From NCBI RefSeq assembly GCF_031143425.1, contig NC_090440.1, positions 339,515,844-339,579,843 of the forward strand: a DNA stretch of 64,000 bases, in the 5' to 3' direction. This document shows positions 1-12,294 of the stretch, one piece after another. The translations under genes were made by a program, and so were the position numbers. The notes under the pieces are model-generated. The model was not told the DNA's origin and searched no databases. It saw nothing but the letters and a program-made list of their open reading frames with translations. Numbering within the stretch: the first letter of the stretch is position 1; the number at the start of each line of letters is the position of its first letter. Source of the DNA: Pleurodeles waltl. Lineage: Eukaryota > Chordata > Amphibia > Caudata > Salamandridae.

Positions 1-99
1 AAAATGGAGGGCAGAGTATTCAGATGCGTGACCAGCTGGTTGACACTTTTTTAATTTGAGCAACATCTTGTGTCATGGCCTTCATGTGGTTTGCAGTCT

Positions 100-1440
100 G
101 ATATTGATGATGAATGGTGGACTATTAACACTCTGTCCACATATGCCATCTTGAGACTACTTTGTAAGCCATACATGATGTTTGTGTACAACTTCCTTGG
201 CAACACCCAAAGGACTGGCCATGCATTACATCATGTGGACATGTTAGAGAACAGCGCACAAACGTCTCTTAGAGCTTCATTGACTTTGGAGATCTGAGTG
301 TGTGAGTTCTCCCTGGACAGAATAAAAAAAAGGGGTCTGCTTCACAAAGGGCCTCACCTGTTGCGGTAAAGATGCCATATCAGAGGGTTAGTACCTGTTG
401 CCAAAGGGAAATTCCTGTCATGATATTTCACAGTATAGTGATCCTGCCCCAAATGAGGTGACTCACCTACAACTGTGTGACCTCTGCTTCCAGGGGCAGA
501 GGCCCCTTGTATGTGTATGAGTGGCAAATCAAATGGCAGCGTAGCCATATATCTACATAGATGCACCATGGAACAAATGGACCAGTGTTGAAATATAAAT
601 AGTCCATGCTCATAGCTGACATGTTTGCAGATGCACATGGGATGTCCCACCCAAGGCCTGTGGTGATTTATAATGGAGATTGGACATTTTGCCCCTGTTT
701 CTCCATAGAATGACTGAGACTTCAAGACCCTGAATACATTATGATCTTCTGGCCCAGATCCACACATCATGATTGGACCAGGTAAATTTTGCAGAAACAG
801 TATTCCTCATGAATCAGCCTAACGCCTTCTGGTTATTTTCTAAATGTGTACCCATTTTGTATTGTGTGTGATGGAGAGTGCATCACACATGCAGGTCTCA
901 TGTTGCCCAGTGTTGACATGTCATTGTTTCTTGTCAAAATAACAGGCACCTTGTGAGACATATGACTTGCAGTGGCTGCCACTATCTGTGCAGGTTATGT
1001 TAGTCTAACACCGACCCTGCTCCAATGGTACATCTCAGACTATTGCAGGTAACAAAACACACAACCATGCAGTGAATAAACTCCATTGGCTGTCCCCTAC
1101 AAAGTGCCCTAGGTATGCATTGTGAATGTGCTCCCCCTCTATGCACCCCCAAGACACATCTGTAGTGCATACCCTGGTGGGAGCCAGCTTGTAGGGGAGA
1201 CAGATGGTCCTACAGATCCAACAGGCATACCTTTGTAGGTGGGTTGAGTCACCCACTGCACCTGCCTGCAAGAGCATCTCCAATTCCCCCTCAAATGTGC
1301 ATGCAGCATGACATTTGCACAGTGCTACATTGAGTGGCTGCTGTATGACAGGTCTGCACTCAGGGCAGTGTGAGTGTGTGGTTGCCTTGGGGGCACTGCG
1401 TTCATTGTTATGGGTCTCACTTTCCATCCCACAGTGCACT
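100..1440 (-). pseudogene. Decayed Harbinger transposase relic
   Basis: Minus-strand translation is broken into several frames but keeps weak Harbinger transposase blocks in the right order. Around 1,330-1,200 there is a stretch ending in VGDS followed by Q and RYACW, like the helix-rich N-terminal part. Near 770-690, SGPEDHNVFRV precedes a region like the NVQMVC block, and near 500-473 RGHTVVG is followed by GTGAGT. That donor lies where a related copy at 46,713 has its intron (WLIG, then GTGAGC). Below 330, NEAL resembles the segment before ERTFG. No complete catalytic triad is visible. The SANT-like relic on the plus strand from 3,679 would be its divergent partner, the same layout as the better copies in this window. 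This call rests on pattern similarity between degraded translations; it could be chance in part. Confidence 0.4.
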
Positions 1441-2080
1441 TTTTGAAAGTTCCGTCATGGTGCAGACAGAGAAAGTATGTCCTATTTACAATCATGCCTC
1501 AGTCATCAATGTGGATAGCAGCATGTATCTGTTTTACTGGGCCCATATAATACTGGGACTACCTAGCAAACACCGTCTCAGTGTGTATGTCCATTTCAGT
1601 ATCACTGACTTTGTGGATTCCTCATCAACAGATCCTTCAACAATGTTGGGTGAGGTTGGTTCAACAGTGCAGCAGGATGGCAGGGGATTCTGCTTGGACG
1701 TGAGGCTGACTCTGAATTAACATGAAATGGATGTCAGCCCCTTCAAATATTGAAGGGGCTTCACAGTGCTGTTCACAATTAATGGTGGATGAAATTCCAA
1801 AACAAAGATCTGAGCCACAATGGGCCCCTGCACTTGGATGTCTCATTGTGGAGATTGAGCCTCAGTGCAATGACTGAGGGGTCTCTGCACTAGTATGTAG
1901 GATGTGTGTGTGGCCAGACTGGCCAGGGGGGGGTTATTGTGCATTTGCCAGGGGGGTTGGAGGGATGGGGGCACGTCTCATTACTGTCTTTTAGTTCAGA
2001 ACTGGCACTGCAGTATGTGTCCCCAATTACAAAGCAGCAATCCTGCATAATACCACTAACCATGGTGTACTTGGAACTAA
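1441..2080. other. No gene recognised
   Basis: Short open frames occur on both strands, without recognisable motifs. If the flanking relics belong to one old Harbinger, this stretch would lie between its transposase and SANT gene, including the former divergent promoter. Nothing in the sequence proves that. Confidence 0.3.
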
Positions 2081-2222
2081 GGCCCATATTTATACTTTAT
2101 TTAGAGCCACATTTGCATCATTTTGACACGCAAAATGCTGCAAACGTACAAAATTCCATTATATTTTGGAAGTTTTCACCGTAAACAAATTACGCAGCGC
2201 TAAAAAAGTATGAATAATGGCC
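2081..2222. mobile_element. Short MITE, GGCCCATATTTATAC family (decayed)
   Basis: Begins GGCCCATATTTATACTT and ends with an imperfect inverted copy (AAGTATGAATAATGGCC). The interior has the GCAAA-rich motifs seen in the well-preserved relative at 18,956-19,111. It is preceded by TAA, but the right flank no longer shows the matching duplication. No coding capacity. Probably a non-autonomous Harbinger-type element. Confidence 0.65.
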
Positions 2223-2694
2223 TGTGTGTCCAGGGTTTGACATCATTACCTGTGTCTACTTTGGTGATACTGTACAGTCTACTTAGATGTAAGCAAGATA
2301 TGTTGACCACATGTACCATAATGCAACGCAAAGGGCCAAACTGTGCTAGGAAGTGTTGTAGTGTACAGTGTATCTACAAAACCTCCCCTTTCTCCCTTTG
2401 TATTCCTACCCTTGTTACATATATTTGCAGATGTCACACTTGTCTTTTCTTTTTATTCTGATCTGGTTGCGTAATCTATGCCCCACACATGAATCCTATG
2501 CCCCACATGCAGATCCTGCACTCTACATGTGTATCCTACTCTCGGAATGCATAGCGTATGCTCCAGATGATCCACACTCAGGGTGTAGAATTTGGAGACG
2601 GAACCCAATGTATTTGTCCAGGAAATGACACAGATGAAATGAAGGCAGGAAGTTCATGGCAGGAAGCTGCAGACATCCATTTTGTTGTCATTCT

Positions 2695-3606
2695 GGCCCA
2701 TATTTATACTTTTTGACGCAAATCTGAATTAGTGCAGGTTTGCGTCAAAAAGTATAGAGCTAACTAGCACCATTCCAGGACGCAGCCGGGGGCCATATTT
2801 AAGGAATGTTGCAACAAGGCGCTATGGCCCAGTTAGCATCAAAATACATGACACTAACCAGGTAGGGAAGGTGTAGGGAGAACTGGAGGTTGTGCAGGAA
2901 AGAATGCCACTAGTCAGGTTAAAGTAAAAAAAAATTACTCTAGCCTGACTAGCGTTAATTTTTTAATGCACAACTCCCATGGACATGACTCCTGTTTTAA
3001 TAAAGACAGGAGTCATGCACCCCAGCCCAATGGCCATGCCCAGAGGACTTATGTCCCCTGGGCATGGCCATTGGGCACAGGGCCATGTGGGGGGGGCCCA
3101 ACTTAGGGCCATATGGCACTGTGAAAAAAAATCCAAAAATCTTACCTGGACTTGCCTGGGATAGGTCCCCTCCATCCTTAGGTCTCCTCCAGATGTGGGT
3201 GCGGGTGGGTGGAGGTATCCCTGAGGGCAGGAAAGGGCACCTGTGGGCTGTTTCCATGGTCTGTGACCATGGAAGAAGGCCCACAGGTCCCCTAACACCT
3301 GTCCTGATCCAGGCGTAAAATAGTGGTGCTAAGGAGGCTTAGCTCCATTATTTAAGGCCCTCCTCCTCCAGTGAGTGATTTTTGCATGGGAGGACAAATA
3401 GGGCGCTAGGGCCTTTGAGTCATTTTTTGCCTGGGAACGTCTACCTTGCATCTCACTGACAGAAGGTAGTTTTCCACAGGCAAAAAATGACTTTCACTCC
3501 AATATTTTGATGCTAGATACATCTAGCGCCACAATATAACTATGGAGTTAAGTTTGTGCCGGATTTGCGTTAAAAAAAAATATGCGAATCCAGTATAAAT
3601 ATGCCC
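2695..3606. mobile_element. Fold-back-rich MITE of the GGCCCATATTTATAC family
   Basis: The left end reads GGCCCATATTTATACTTTTT and the right end reads GTATAAATATGCCCC, an inverted pair. Inside are several perfect or near-perfect hairpins: 2,705-2,756 (TGACGCAAA arms), 2,978-3,016 (GACTCCTGT arms) and 3,022-3,076 (GGCATGGCCATTGGG arms). The open frames in this stretch are by-products of the hairpins and not genes. About 0.9 kb is long for a MITE, so a nested second element (ggggccatatttaag near 2,788) is possible. Confidence 0.6.
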
Positions 3607-3678
3607 CTCTGAGTCATCCCCACCTACAGACAGGATCATCTACCAACCTGCTGCTCTGTTTGCCCTAACTGCCCCCAA

Positions 3679-4036
3679 CATGGCTGAGAGAGTTGATGAG
3701 AGGGTACTCCCTTCAGCGAACGTGAATTGGACGTTTTAGCTGGGGGGGTGCTGGACAATTACCCTAAGCTTTATTGGGGGGCCAGAGGACACGCTGAGCA
3801 ATGCTGCACATGCCTGACTCAGAGGAGATTGTGAAGCGCTGCAGTGCAGTGCAGGACATGCCACGAGCACCTGGAGGACCTGAAACGTTGGAGCTGACTG
3901 AGGGTCCAAGAACTATTGGCGAGTTGTCACAGCTCCAAGTGCACTGGCCCCGCCTCATGCTACTGTACAGGAGGGTCTAGAGGATAGCCTGACTGACCAT
4001 CCATGGTCAGCTGGAGGAGCTGGAGTAGCAGAGACA
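3679..4036 (+). pseudogene. Decayed SANT/Myb-like exon of an old Harbinger
   Basis: An ATG at 3,679 opens a frame (MAERVDERV) that soon meets a stop. After shifts of frame the DNA still encodes GVLDNYPKLYWGARG and, further on, HLEDLKRWS. These match in order the pieces VDGVLPQYALLYGPP and CRKRWEDIRRWS of the better-preserved SANT-like gene A in this window (for example 60,500-61,089). A good donor (GGTAAGT) follows at 4,037, so this was likely the DNA-binding exon. The downstream exon would start after the acceptor at 5,208. The similarity is visible by eye only, and the frame is broken at least twice. Confidence 0.4.
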
Positions 4037-4259
4037 TGGTAAGTGCATGGGCTGCATACTGTACCTGGTAGTGTGATGTGAGTGGTGACTGAGATGTACC
4101 AACATGTATCGCCTGTCACCATGTACACATTCTGAGCAACTGCTGCGGCAGTCATAAGGCCAATAACCCGTTGGAGCACATTGGAAGCACTAATCAGAGT
4201 GCATCCTGGGACTTGTAGTGTACTAACCACTACAGGGCAAATAGCCATCACTCTTGCAA

Positions 4260-5208
4260 TTATATGGAATAATGCAATGCCAGCACCATGACTGGTGAAC
4301 CAAGGACCTTATCAATGCTGTTTACATTGGCAAACGGATGGTCCGGACACTATCTAGTGTAGGGTCAAGCCATTTTTGGTGTCGGATGCCGCATCATGCA
4401 TTCTTTTTGTGTGTTTTTCATCAGTGTAAAGCATCATTTAATGTATTTTGGAGTAAAGGTTAATTTTAAAATACTTGTCCCACACAAAATGATACCAACA
4501 TTTTAGGACGAAAGCAAATGCGCATCTTCATAACAGTGGCATGTATGTCTGATGTAACATTTAGCTAGCTGAGCCAACTTTGCACATGTGCCAACTGGTG
4601 TAGAGCACCAACAGGAAGTCTTAACATGCCAAATGTGGCACATGCCATAGGTCAGACCCAGGGCCTGGTTTTACATTTACACCCACTCAAGCATTTATGT
4701 GGAATCACACTATGCTACACATTAGATGGCATGCAATAGTGTGAGACTATAAGTCTGCACTTGACAGGGTGATCATGGATACATGCTTTGGAGTAGGTAT
4801 CTCCATCCAGACGGTGTCCCAACTCCACTTGTAGACTGACTTGGGACAATGACTAGGCAGCAAGGACAGGAAACCCTTGGCACAATTTACTTAGGGAAAC
4901 GTGTACTTTAGTCTAATCTTCACACATTCAGCTTTTATGGCCTTTGTGAATGTGGCCTAGATATTTGCCATATTGCTAATGGTCAGACTTTTTCACTACA
5001 GAAGGGTATATTCCCCACACTTGTGTCAGATGTCAATGTGTGAGTTATGTCTGGACATCACAGTAATAGTACACATACATTAGGGGTCTACGTCATCTGG
5101 AATTGGTTTGTGAGATCAAAGGAGAATACAGTCAGCAATTGCTTCTTGTACTCATATACCTTGCCCTGAATTGGACAACAACTACATAATGTTCTCACGT
5201 CTATTTCA
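4260..5208. other. Presumed intron of the old SANT gene; no feature seen
   Basis: AT-rich DNA without recognisable coding or repeat structure. It lies between a plausible donor (4,037) and a plausible acceptor (TCTATTTCAG at 5,208), so it may be the intron of the decayed Harbinger gene. Confidence 0.3.
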
Positions 5209-5327
5209 GGGGCCCCGGCTGGCCGGGAAGACCAGGGAGAGGACCAGGGACTAAGGAGAACTTTCTGAAGATGTCAGCAGACATGACCTCTTTCATCCAT
5301 GAAAGAGGAGGAGGGATAAGTACCATA
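5209..5327 (+). pseudogene. Left part of a decayed SANT-gene exon cut by the PLE insertion
   Basis: Starts right after a pyrimidine-rich acceptor. The sequence is rich in Glu, Gly and Gln codons and stops at the 10-bp AAGTACCATA (5,318-5,327) that recurs at 15,824-15,833 on the far side of the Penelope-like insertion. Removing the insertion joins this stretch to 15,834 onward. The protein similarity is too weak for an independent call. Confidence 0.3.
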
Positions 5328-6010
5328 GAAAAAATACACATCAAGGGGTCCCTGAAATGATAAGGAGAGAAATTCAGGGAAAAGACACAATTAATTGAAG
5401 AAAAATAACTCTCCTACTTAATTAATGAAACAATATACAAATGAAAAACAAATCTGACATAAAGCAAATGCTTTTAATCTATTCCAAATAAACCCTTAAC
5501 ATTCAATTTCAAATCTTGAAGTAACAAATTTCTTCCAAAAAATTATCAAATATAAATAAATAACAACACAACATAAATATACACAAAAACAATCAAGACA
5601 ACATACAACACAAGACGCAGACCAACTTAAATGAAACTTAAATGGACAAACAATTAAATAAACACTGTATTTAGCAACAAAATCAATGTGAAAACCCATA
5701 CATAAAACCCCAATCTAATAATTCGTATATCTCAGTCTTGAATATTCTTCCAACCACTTTATATGGTATTCAACTTATTTCATCCATTTAGGCCAGAAAT
5801 CAATCTTTAGAAAGAGTTCTTTCACAGTCAGAGTCTCTGTAATTATGATGACAGCACAAGGTCCCAGTGCTGTTCCTTATTCACGTTGATCTGATCAAAA
5901 TATCTATTATATTCTGTCAGTTGATTCTTAAGACTTTGGTGTTCCGTTGTCAACATTGGTGCCCAATAGCCTGCCTGGTGTTCGGTTGTCAACCTTGGTG
6001 CCCCATAGCC

Positions 6011-6082
6011 TGCCAATGCGCGTTTCGGTGGATTTTACCTTTTTAGAATGATTAGAATTCCGCAGCCACCTTCATCAGGGCA
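6011..6082 (-). ncRNA. Hammerhead-like ribozyme motif in the PLE terminal region
   Basis: Read on the minus strand. TGCC (6,082-6,079) is directly followed by CUGAUGA (6,078-6,072), one A, GGTGG (6,070-6,066), a 34-nt loop, CCACC (6,031-6,027), GAAA (6,026-6,023), CGCGCAT, a T at 6,015 and GGCA (6,014-6,011). TGCC/GGCA gives helix I, GGTGG/CCACC helix II, and an AC/(G)T pair helix III, so U at 6,015 would be the cleavage base. Hammerheads are known from Penelope-like terminal repeats. Two imperfections are the extra A between CUGAUGA and helix II and a C-A mismatch in helix III. Activity is therefore uncertain although the core bases are exact. Confidence 0.6.
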
Positions 6083-7653
6083 TGTATATCCAGAAAACAG
6101 CACCACAAAAACACTGTATCTCATCTAAATAAAAACAAATGTATCATTTAATGATATATGCCCCTATATCTTGGTTGTGTTGTAAACTATAATGATTCAA
6201 AAAAAAATCTCATGATGCCACAAAATATCTAAGTATCCGTACCTTCATCAACAAAACTAAAAAAAGAAAAAATTACAAAAAAATAACGTGCTACAACAAC
6301 CATGTAAAAAAGCATCAAAACCCAACCAGTCCCAAAAATAAATCTGTGAAAATACTTCCACTAACCAAACACCAATCGTGAGAATCACCCAACATGTCTA
6401 AAAAATATATATTTAACACCAGTGACCAACATATAAACGAGCTGGTTTATCCTACCTGATGGAGTTGCAACTTCAAGGATAGTTATTAATCCATACACTT
6501 CTTTATAACTCTACAATAGAATAGCCAATATCATTCACCCCAATTTTTCTTTTTTGTTTAAATCACCCAATCAGAAAACTGATAATATGGCAACCATTAG
6601 TTAAAATAATTGCCTCAATCTTAGCCCGATAGCAGCCGTCAGAACCGGTTTCATATATGTTGAATGAAATAAATATACAAATACCATGTGTTCATTTCCC
6701 CAAGTATGGCTATGAATTCTTTAAGAGAATACAGACTTTCCCCAAAACGCAGAGCTCATATAGAAGTAAACATAATATCGGTAATCGTGTCCACGCTTGT
6801 ATGTTGAAACCAAAACCAACGATAAACTAAACAAAGCAAAACGTATTCACACTTGTCACTGGTCTATTGTTTAGCCCTTTCTACAGCGCAAACATATACT
6901 CCCAGGGTCCTCTCGTCCCCATAGGCATAACATCACCTGATTGTGGAACTTACCTGGTACTGCAAAAAGGTCAAGTGTCATGCTCTTTCATTGGAATCCA
7001 TAATGGGAACAGTTAGTATGTACAAGTCTAGGCCTCTTATGGCCTCATTCTTCTCTTCACCGCGGTAAAAAAATCGAAAATAGAAGGACTACTTACAACA
7101 TAAAGGCCATCACATACTCAAAAAGGTGTCGGCCATCTTGTAGGGGAGAAATCTTACACGTCTACTTTCCATTGCTCAAGATGTCCCCGGTAGTATAAAG
7201 ATTCTAAAAGTGCTCAGGGACCTCCTAACCATAACATCGTGGATATGCCTACAAAAGAGACACTACAATGATCAAATCTTCCTGATAGCCTAATTACAAA
7301 AGTAAAAATAAACACATGTCAAGGGATCTCATTCTATGAAATACACACTTTATGAGGGCAGCAACAGAGCCCTGCTATTTAATCTAATATAGGGCTACAT
7401 TTAAAAAGGGGAATTAATGGATGTCAAAAAACTTTATATGCCAAAAAATATGAACCATTCTATAAAAGAGGAATAAAGAAGTGAACTAGATGCTCATTAA
7501 GAACGACCTACTGTGTCACCGAAGGCAAGATGATCCAAAGCAATAAACAGGATAATCTACATACACTCATGGGCAAAAAGTATTCGCCCCTTTGATCAAT
7601 GGGTGCAATGGATACCCCAATCCAATATACAACAATATGTAATTAATACTTCC

Positions 7654-10600
7654 TTAGAGAGTATTTTGCCAAGGTATCTCTTCATTCAATCCATTACAAT
7701 AAGTATCCAAATAGAAAATCCAAAAAAACTCACGTTTTTTTCTCACTTTCTCTGTGTCATGGCCATTCTTAGGAATGATCTTCTCAAGAATCGTCCATCT
7801 AATACCCTCCTCTTTGTGGTTGTGTTCTATCCAGTGGGCCACTAAATAAGCATTTAGTTTGCAAATCTTTAATGTCGATCTGTGCTCATAGTGCCTGGTT
7901 CTAAACTGCCTTGATGTTTCTCCAACATATCCCATATTGCATGGGCAGAACACCAGAAATACCACATTTCTGGATCTACAGTTTGACATCCCTTTTAACT
8001 CAATCAATTTTGTTGTTACATGTGATCCTATTTGACACAATGGCTCCACTACAAGCTAAACAGTTTCCACATTTATGGTTGCCAGTAATCGGTTCCTAAA
8101 ATAAAATGGACTTTTGTATAGAATCCTTAAGGTTTCTCATCCCTGATTTAACCAGAAGGTTGCTCAAATTGCTATTCTTTTTAAAAGCAAAAATAGGTTT
8201 CTCCAAAGGTTCCAAATCTGATCTGATATTAAGAATATGCCACTGTGAGTTAATAATATGCCTGATTTTATTATTTATATTTGAATGACGAATCACACAT
8301 ACTAACTTTTCATTCATCTTTTTACTATTTTCCTGAAACATAGACTGGCAATCATAATATTTTGCTCTTTTCAAAGAGTCCTTTATCAAGTTCGGGGGAT
8401 AACCTCTTGATATGAATTTCTTAGCCAAACTATCAGAATGTTCCAAAAAATCTTTCATCTTAGTACAATTCCTCCTGATCCGTAAAAAATTGGCTGAATG
8501 GAATACTTTCTCTCTGGCATCTAGGATGATAACTGTCAAAATGCAAAAGAGTATTTTTAGCTGTAGTCTGGACATATCATGATACAGCAGGGTACCTGTC
8601 TTTGTGTATAACATTGACATCTAGAAACTCAGCCTGATTACTATCGCTTTTCATAGTAAATTTCAAATTCAAATCACATAAATTCAGCCAGGCAAAACAT
8701 TCCTTCAAACATTCTTCTTCCCCTCTCCATACGAAGAAAACATCATCTATATATCTAGACCAGTAGCAGATTTTCTCAGAGAAGGGGGCCATATCATTAT
8801 AGATACACTTTTGTTCAAAATCTCCCACATAGAGATTTGCCACACTAGGAGCACATGCTGCTCCCATGCTGACACCTTTGATCTGTTGAAAAATACCTGA
8901 ATTAAATTCAGAGAAATTATTATAAAGTACAGTCTCAAGGCAACCTCCAACGAATCGACTCAAAGAACTAGGGGCCAGATGTAGCAAAGTGTTTGCGCCT
9001 CGCAAACGGCGAAAATCGCCGTTTGCGAGGCGCAAAAGCCACTTTGCCATTCAGAAATGCATTTTGCGAGTCGGCTCCGACTCGCAAAATGCATTTCCGA
9101 CTCGCAAATAGGAAGGGGTGTTCCCTTCCTATTTGCGGCTCGCAGTGGGATGCAATTCCATTTGCGACCGCGTACGCGGTCGCAAATGGAGTCGCAGTTA
9201 CCATCCACTTCAAGTGGATGGTAACCCACTCGCAAATTGGAAGGGGTCCCCATGGGACCCCTTCCTCCTTGTGAATGGACCCCAAATTATTTTTTTAGGG
9301 CAGGTAGTGGTCCAAGGGACCACTACCTACCCTGAAAAAATACCAAAACTAAAGGTTTCGGATTTTTTTTTAAGTGCAGCTCGTTTTCCTTTAAGGAAAA
9401 CGGGCTACACTTAAAAGAAAAAAAAACTGCTTTATTTAAAAGCAGTCACGAACATGGAGGTCTGCTGACTACAGCAGGCCTCCATGTCAGTGAGTGCCCA
9501 TAGTCGGTATGGGGCCGCAATTTGCGACCCACCTCATTAATATTAATGAGGTGGGTCATTGCGACCCCATACCGACTCGCAGACGGTGTCTGAGACACCG
9601 TTCTGCATAACATTTTGCGAGTTGCAAATAGCGAGTCGCTTTTGACTCGCTATTTGCAACTCGCAAAATGTTTCTTTGCTACATCTGGCCCCTAGTTCAA
9701 TATCTTTATAAACCGTCTACCACAATCAAGTGCTTGTTCCTGTGGAATGTTTGTATACAACGCTTCCAAATCCATTGTAACCAAAATCTCATTATCCGGA
9801 TTGAATGGAACACCCTCTATCTTAGAAATAAAATGACCAGTGTCTCTAATATAAGCGGGAAGATTGAAGACCAGAGGTTTAAGAAAGTTATCCACATACT
9901 GTGATAGTGGTTTAATCGCAGATCCTATAGATGACAATATAGGATGCAATGGAGGATCCTTTAAATCTTTATGGATTTTCGGCAACCCATAAATAACTGC
10001 AAGCCGAGTGTTTTTAGGAGTGAGAAATTCAAACTCTTATTGACAAATCACACCATCCTGTAATGCTAAATAACTTACTTCTTTAATCCTGCTCTTAATA
10101 CAAGCCTCTGGAGTAGAAACTGTTCTCTTGTAAAATTCTTTACATTGCAACACCTTTGTCATTTTCTCTAGATATTGTACTGTATCAAAGACAGTAATCC
10201 CCCTTCCTTTGTCACAAGGTTTAATCGTGATTTGTTTATTATTTTGTTGACCTCTTAAGGCTAAATTCTCGTCTTTAGTCAGATTGAATCGAGGTTTAGG
10301 GACATATCTCAAAACCTTATTTATTTTCTTAAGGACTGCTTTTTCAAAGATTGGAACTTCCGGTCCTAGACACTAAATGTCTGGAGTAAACGAGGAAACC
10401 GATTTAAGACCAGATCTAATTTCTTCTGTCAGCAAAGAGGGTGAAGGAAAACATTTTGTAAGTAGAATTCTCCTAAAGAAGGCATAAATGTCTTTAAAAG
10501 GTTCAAATTTATTGAGATGTGTACTTGGAACAAAGGACAAAACTTTTGACAATACTTTCTCCGAGTTAGTATCCAAAATCAATGTATTTAAATTAAAGAC

Positions 10601-11414
10601 AGGAATATCCTCTAATCTCGCCAATATTGATTGTGTCTGATTTGTAGAAAATGATGGGGTTGTTCCGTACTCAAAAACCTGTTCCCACAATTGTACCGGG
10701 GTCTGGGCCTGTAGTTGTTCCTCCTGTTGCCTGAAAAAACGGGTATTATTGTAACTTTGCTCTGATTTACTCCTTCTGTTGCCAAAATTGTCAAAATGAT
10801 GTGTCTGAAAATGTTACTATCTTTTTTGATGTCCAGTCCTGTTTCTCTTGAAATGTCTGAGTTGGCTGTTTATAATAATTCTCAGATAGATATGGATATG
10901 TTTTTTCCAAAGTAAAATAGCGAACATCCTTTTCCAATTTCTCAGTCTTTCTTTTTACCAAATACTGGTTAAATGACTCAAATTCCGTAGAAACCTCTTC
11001 TAGTTTCTTTTTAGCTTTTTCTAATGCAGTGGTCTGTTTAAATTTTTCTTCTATCTCTTCTATCTCTTTAACCAAAAGGGACACAATCTCATGTGCAGTC
11101 TCTATGATTAATAGCATCCAATCTCTGGAGCATCGGTTAGAAATTAGGGGCCATTTTTCTAAAAAGGTTTTGATTTCCACAAAGTATATTTCTAACTCTC
11201 AAACTATAAGAATAACGCCCGCTTTAAGGTATTCCAAAATGAACTCCGCACGAGCCTCTGTTCTTCGTGCTTTCTTTTTTAAATTCAACAACTTAATCCA
11301 AACATCTTTTAACTTGTTTGAAAGACTAAAAGCCTGTTCTGCAACTGGGGTAACTCCTACAATTCTAGAAAAATCTGCTTTAGAAAAACTGAAAGTCTTA
11401 ATACTCTCCATCAA
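7654..11414 (-). pseudogene. PLE polyprotein, long copy: coiled coil, RT, GIY-YIG nuclease
   Basis: The gene for the Penelope-like replication protein, which combines an RT with a nuclease that cuts target DNA. From the N-terminus: lysine/glutamate-rich coiled coil (11,414-10,800); RT fingers with KPCDKGRGITVFD (about 10,220); the palm opening with PKIHKDLKDPPL and SQYVDNFLKP (9,985-9,860) and VTMDLEALYTNIP (9,770); QQIKGVSMGAACAPS (8,880) and the catalytic YIDDVFFVW (8,760-8,720); a linker; and a GIY-YIG domain whose core reads NMGYVGETSRQFRTRH (about 7,930-7,880). The frame is broken several times. One break is a 27-bp segment near 10,026-10,052 carrying a TAA (GVICQ then stop), another is a one-base loss at FIKILN, and a 722-bp MITE splits the RT at 8,971-9,692. 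The family call is secure; the exact start is not. Confidence 0.85.
8971..9692. mobile_element. 722-bp MITE inserted in the PLE reverse transcriptase
   Basis: It has a perfect 19-bp inverted terminal repeat, GGGGCCAGATGTAGCAAAG, at both ends. The insertion sits in a CTAG context: TA flanks both outer ends (8,969-8,970 and 9,693-9,694). The tandem PLE copies have the uninterrupted site (GAACTAGGTTCAATATC at about 12,107). The interior is GC-rich and consists of nested hairpins built from TTTGCGACTCGCAAA-type arms, including a near-perfect palindrome at 8,993-9,036. There is no transposase. A TA duplication would suggest a mariner-type helper and CTAG a 4-bp one; because CTAG is palindromic the two cannot be separated here. 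Confidence 0.85.
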
Positions 11415-12294
11415 AGCACCAAAAATTACGAGTGATAAACCAGCATCTCAATAACAATAAGAAAACAAAAAAGTTACCTAAAATAAAATAACCAAACTCA
11501 TACAAATATATATCTATGAAGGTAAGGATACTATCTCCCAAATTCAAAGAAACTAATCATATACAACAGCTCATGGACATAAACCAAAACAGTCCCCTAC
11601 AGTAACCTACTGTAACTCAAGGAAAAATACACAACAAGGGGTCCCTGAAATGATAAGGAGAGAAATTCAAGGAAAAGACACAAGTAATTGAAGAAAAATC
11701 ACTCTTCTACTTTATTAGTGAAAAAAATATACAAATGAAAAACAAATCTGACATAAAGCAAATGTTTTTAGTCTATTCCAAATGAACTCTTTACATTCAA
11801 TTTCAAATCTTGATATAACAAGTTTCTTCCCCAAAATTACCAAATACAAATAAATAACAACACAACATAAATATACACAAAAACAATCAAGACAGCATAA
11901 AACACAAGACGCAGACCAACTTAAATGAGGGGGCCATCTCATTATAGATAAACTTTCGTTCAAAATCTCCCACATAGAGATTTGCCACGCTAGGAGCACA
12001 CGCTGCTCCCATGCTGACACCTTTGATCTGTTGAAAAATATCTGAATTAAATTCAAAGAAAGTATTATAAAGTACTGTCTCAAGGCAATCTCCAATGAAT
12101 AGACTCAAAGAACTAGGTTCAATATCTTTTATAAACCTTCTAACACAATCAAGTGCTTGTTCCTGTGGAATGTTTATATACAACGCTTCAAAATCCATTG
12201 TAACCAAAATCTCGTTTTCTGGATTGAATGGAACACCCCCTATCTTAGAAATAAAATTACCAGTGTCTCTAATATAAGCGGGAAGAATGAAGAG
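9872..12294. repeat. First unit of a 2,423-bp tandem duplication inside the PLE
   Basis: It matches 12,295-14,717 base for base apart from about five substitutions that I could find. The unit runs from within the RT of the long copy into the RT of the next, deleted copy. The boundary is a 22-bp identical tract found at 9,872, 12,295 and 14,718. Confidence 0.85.
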
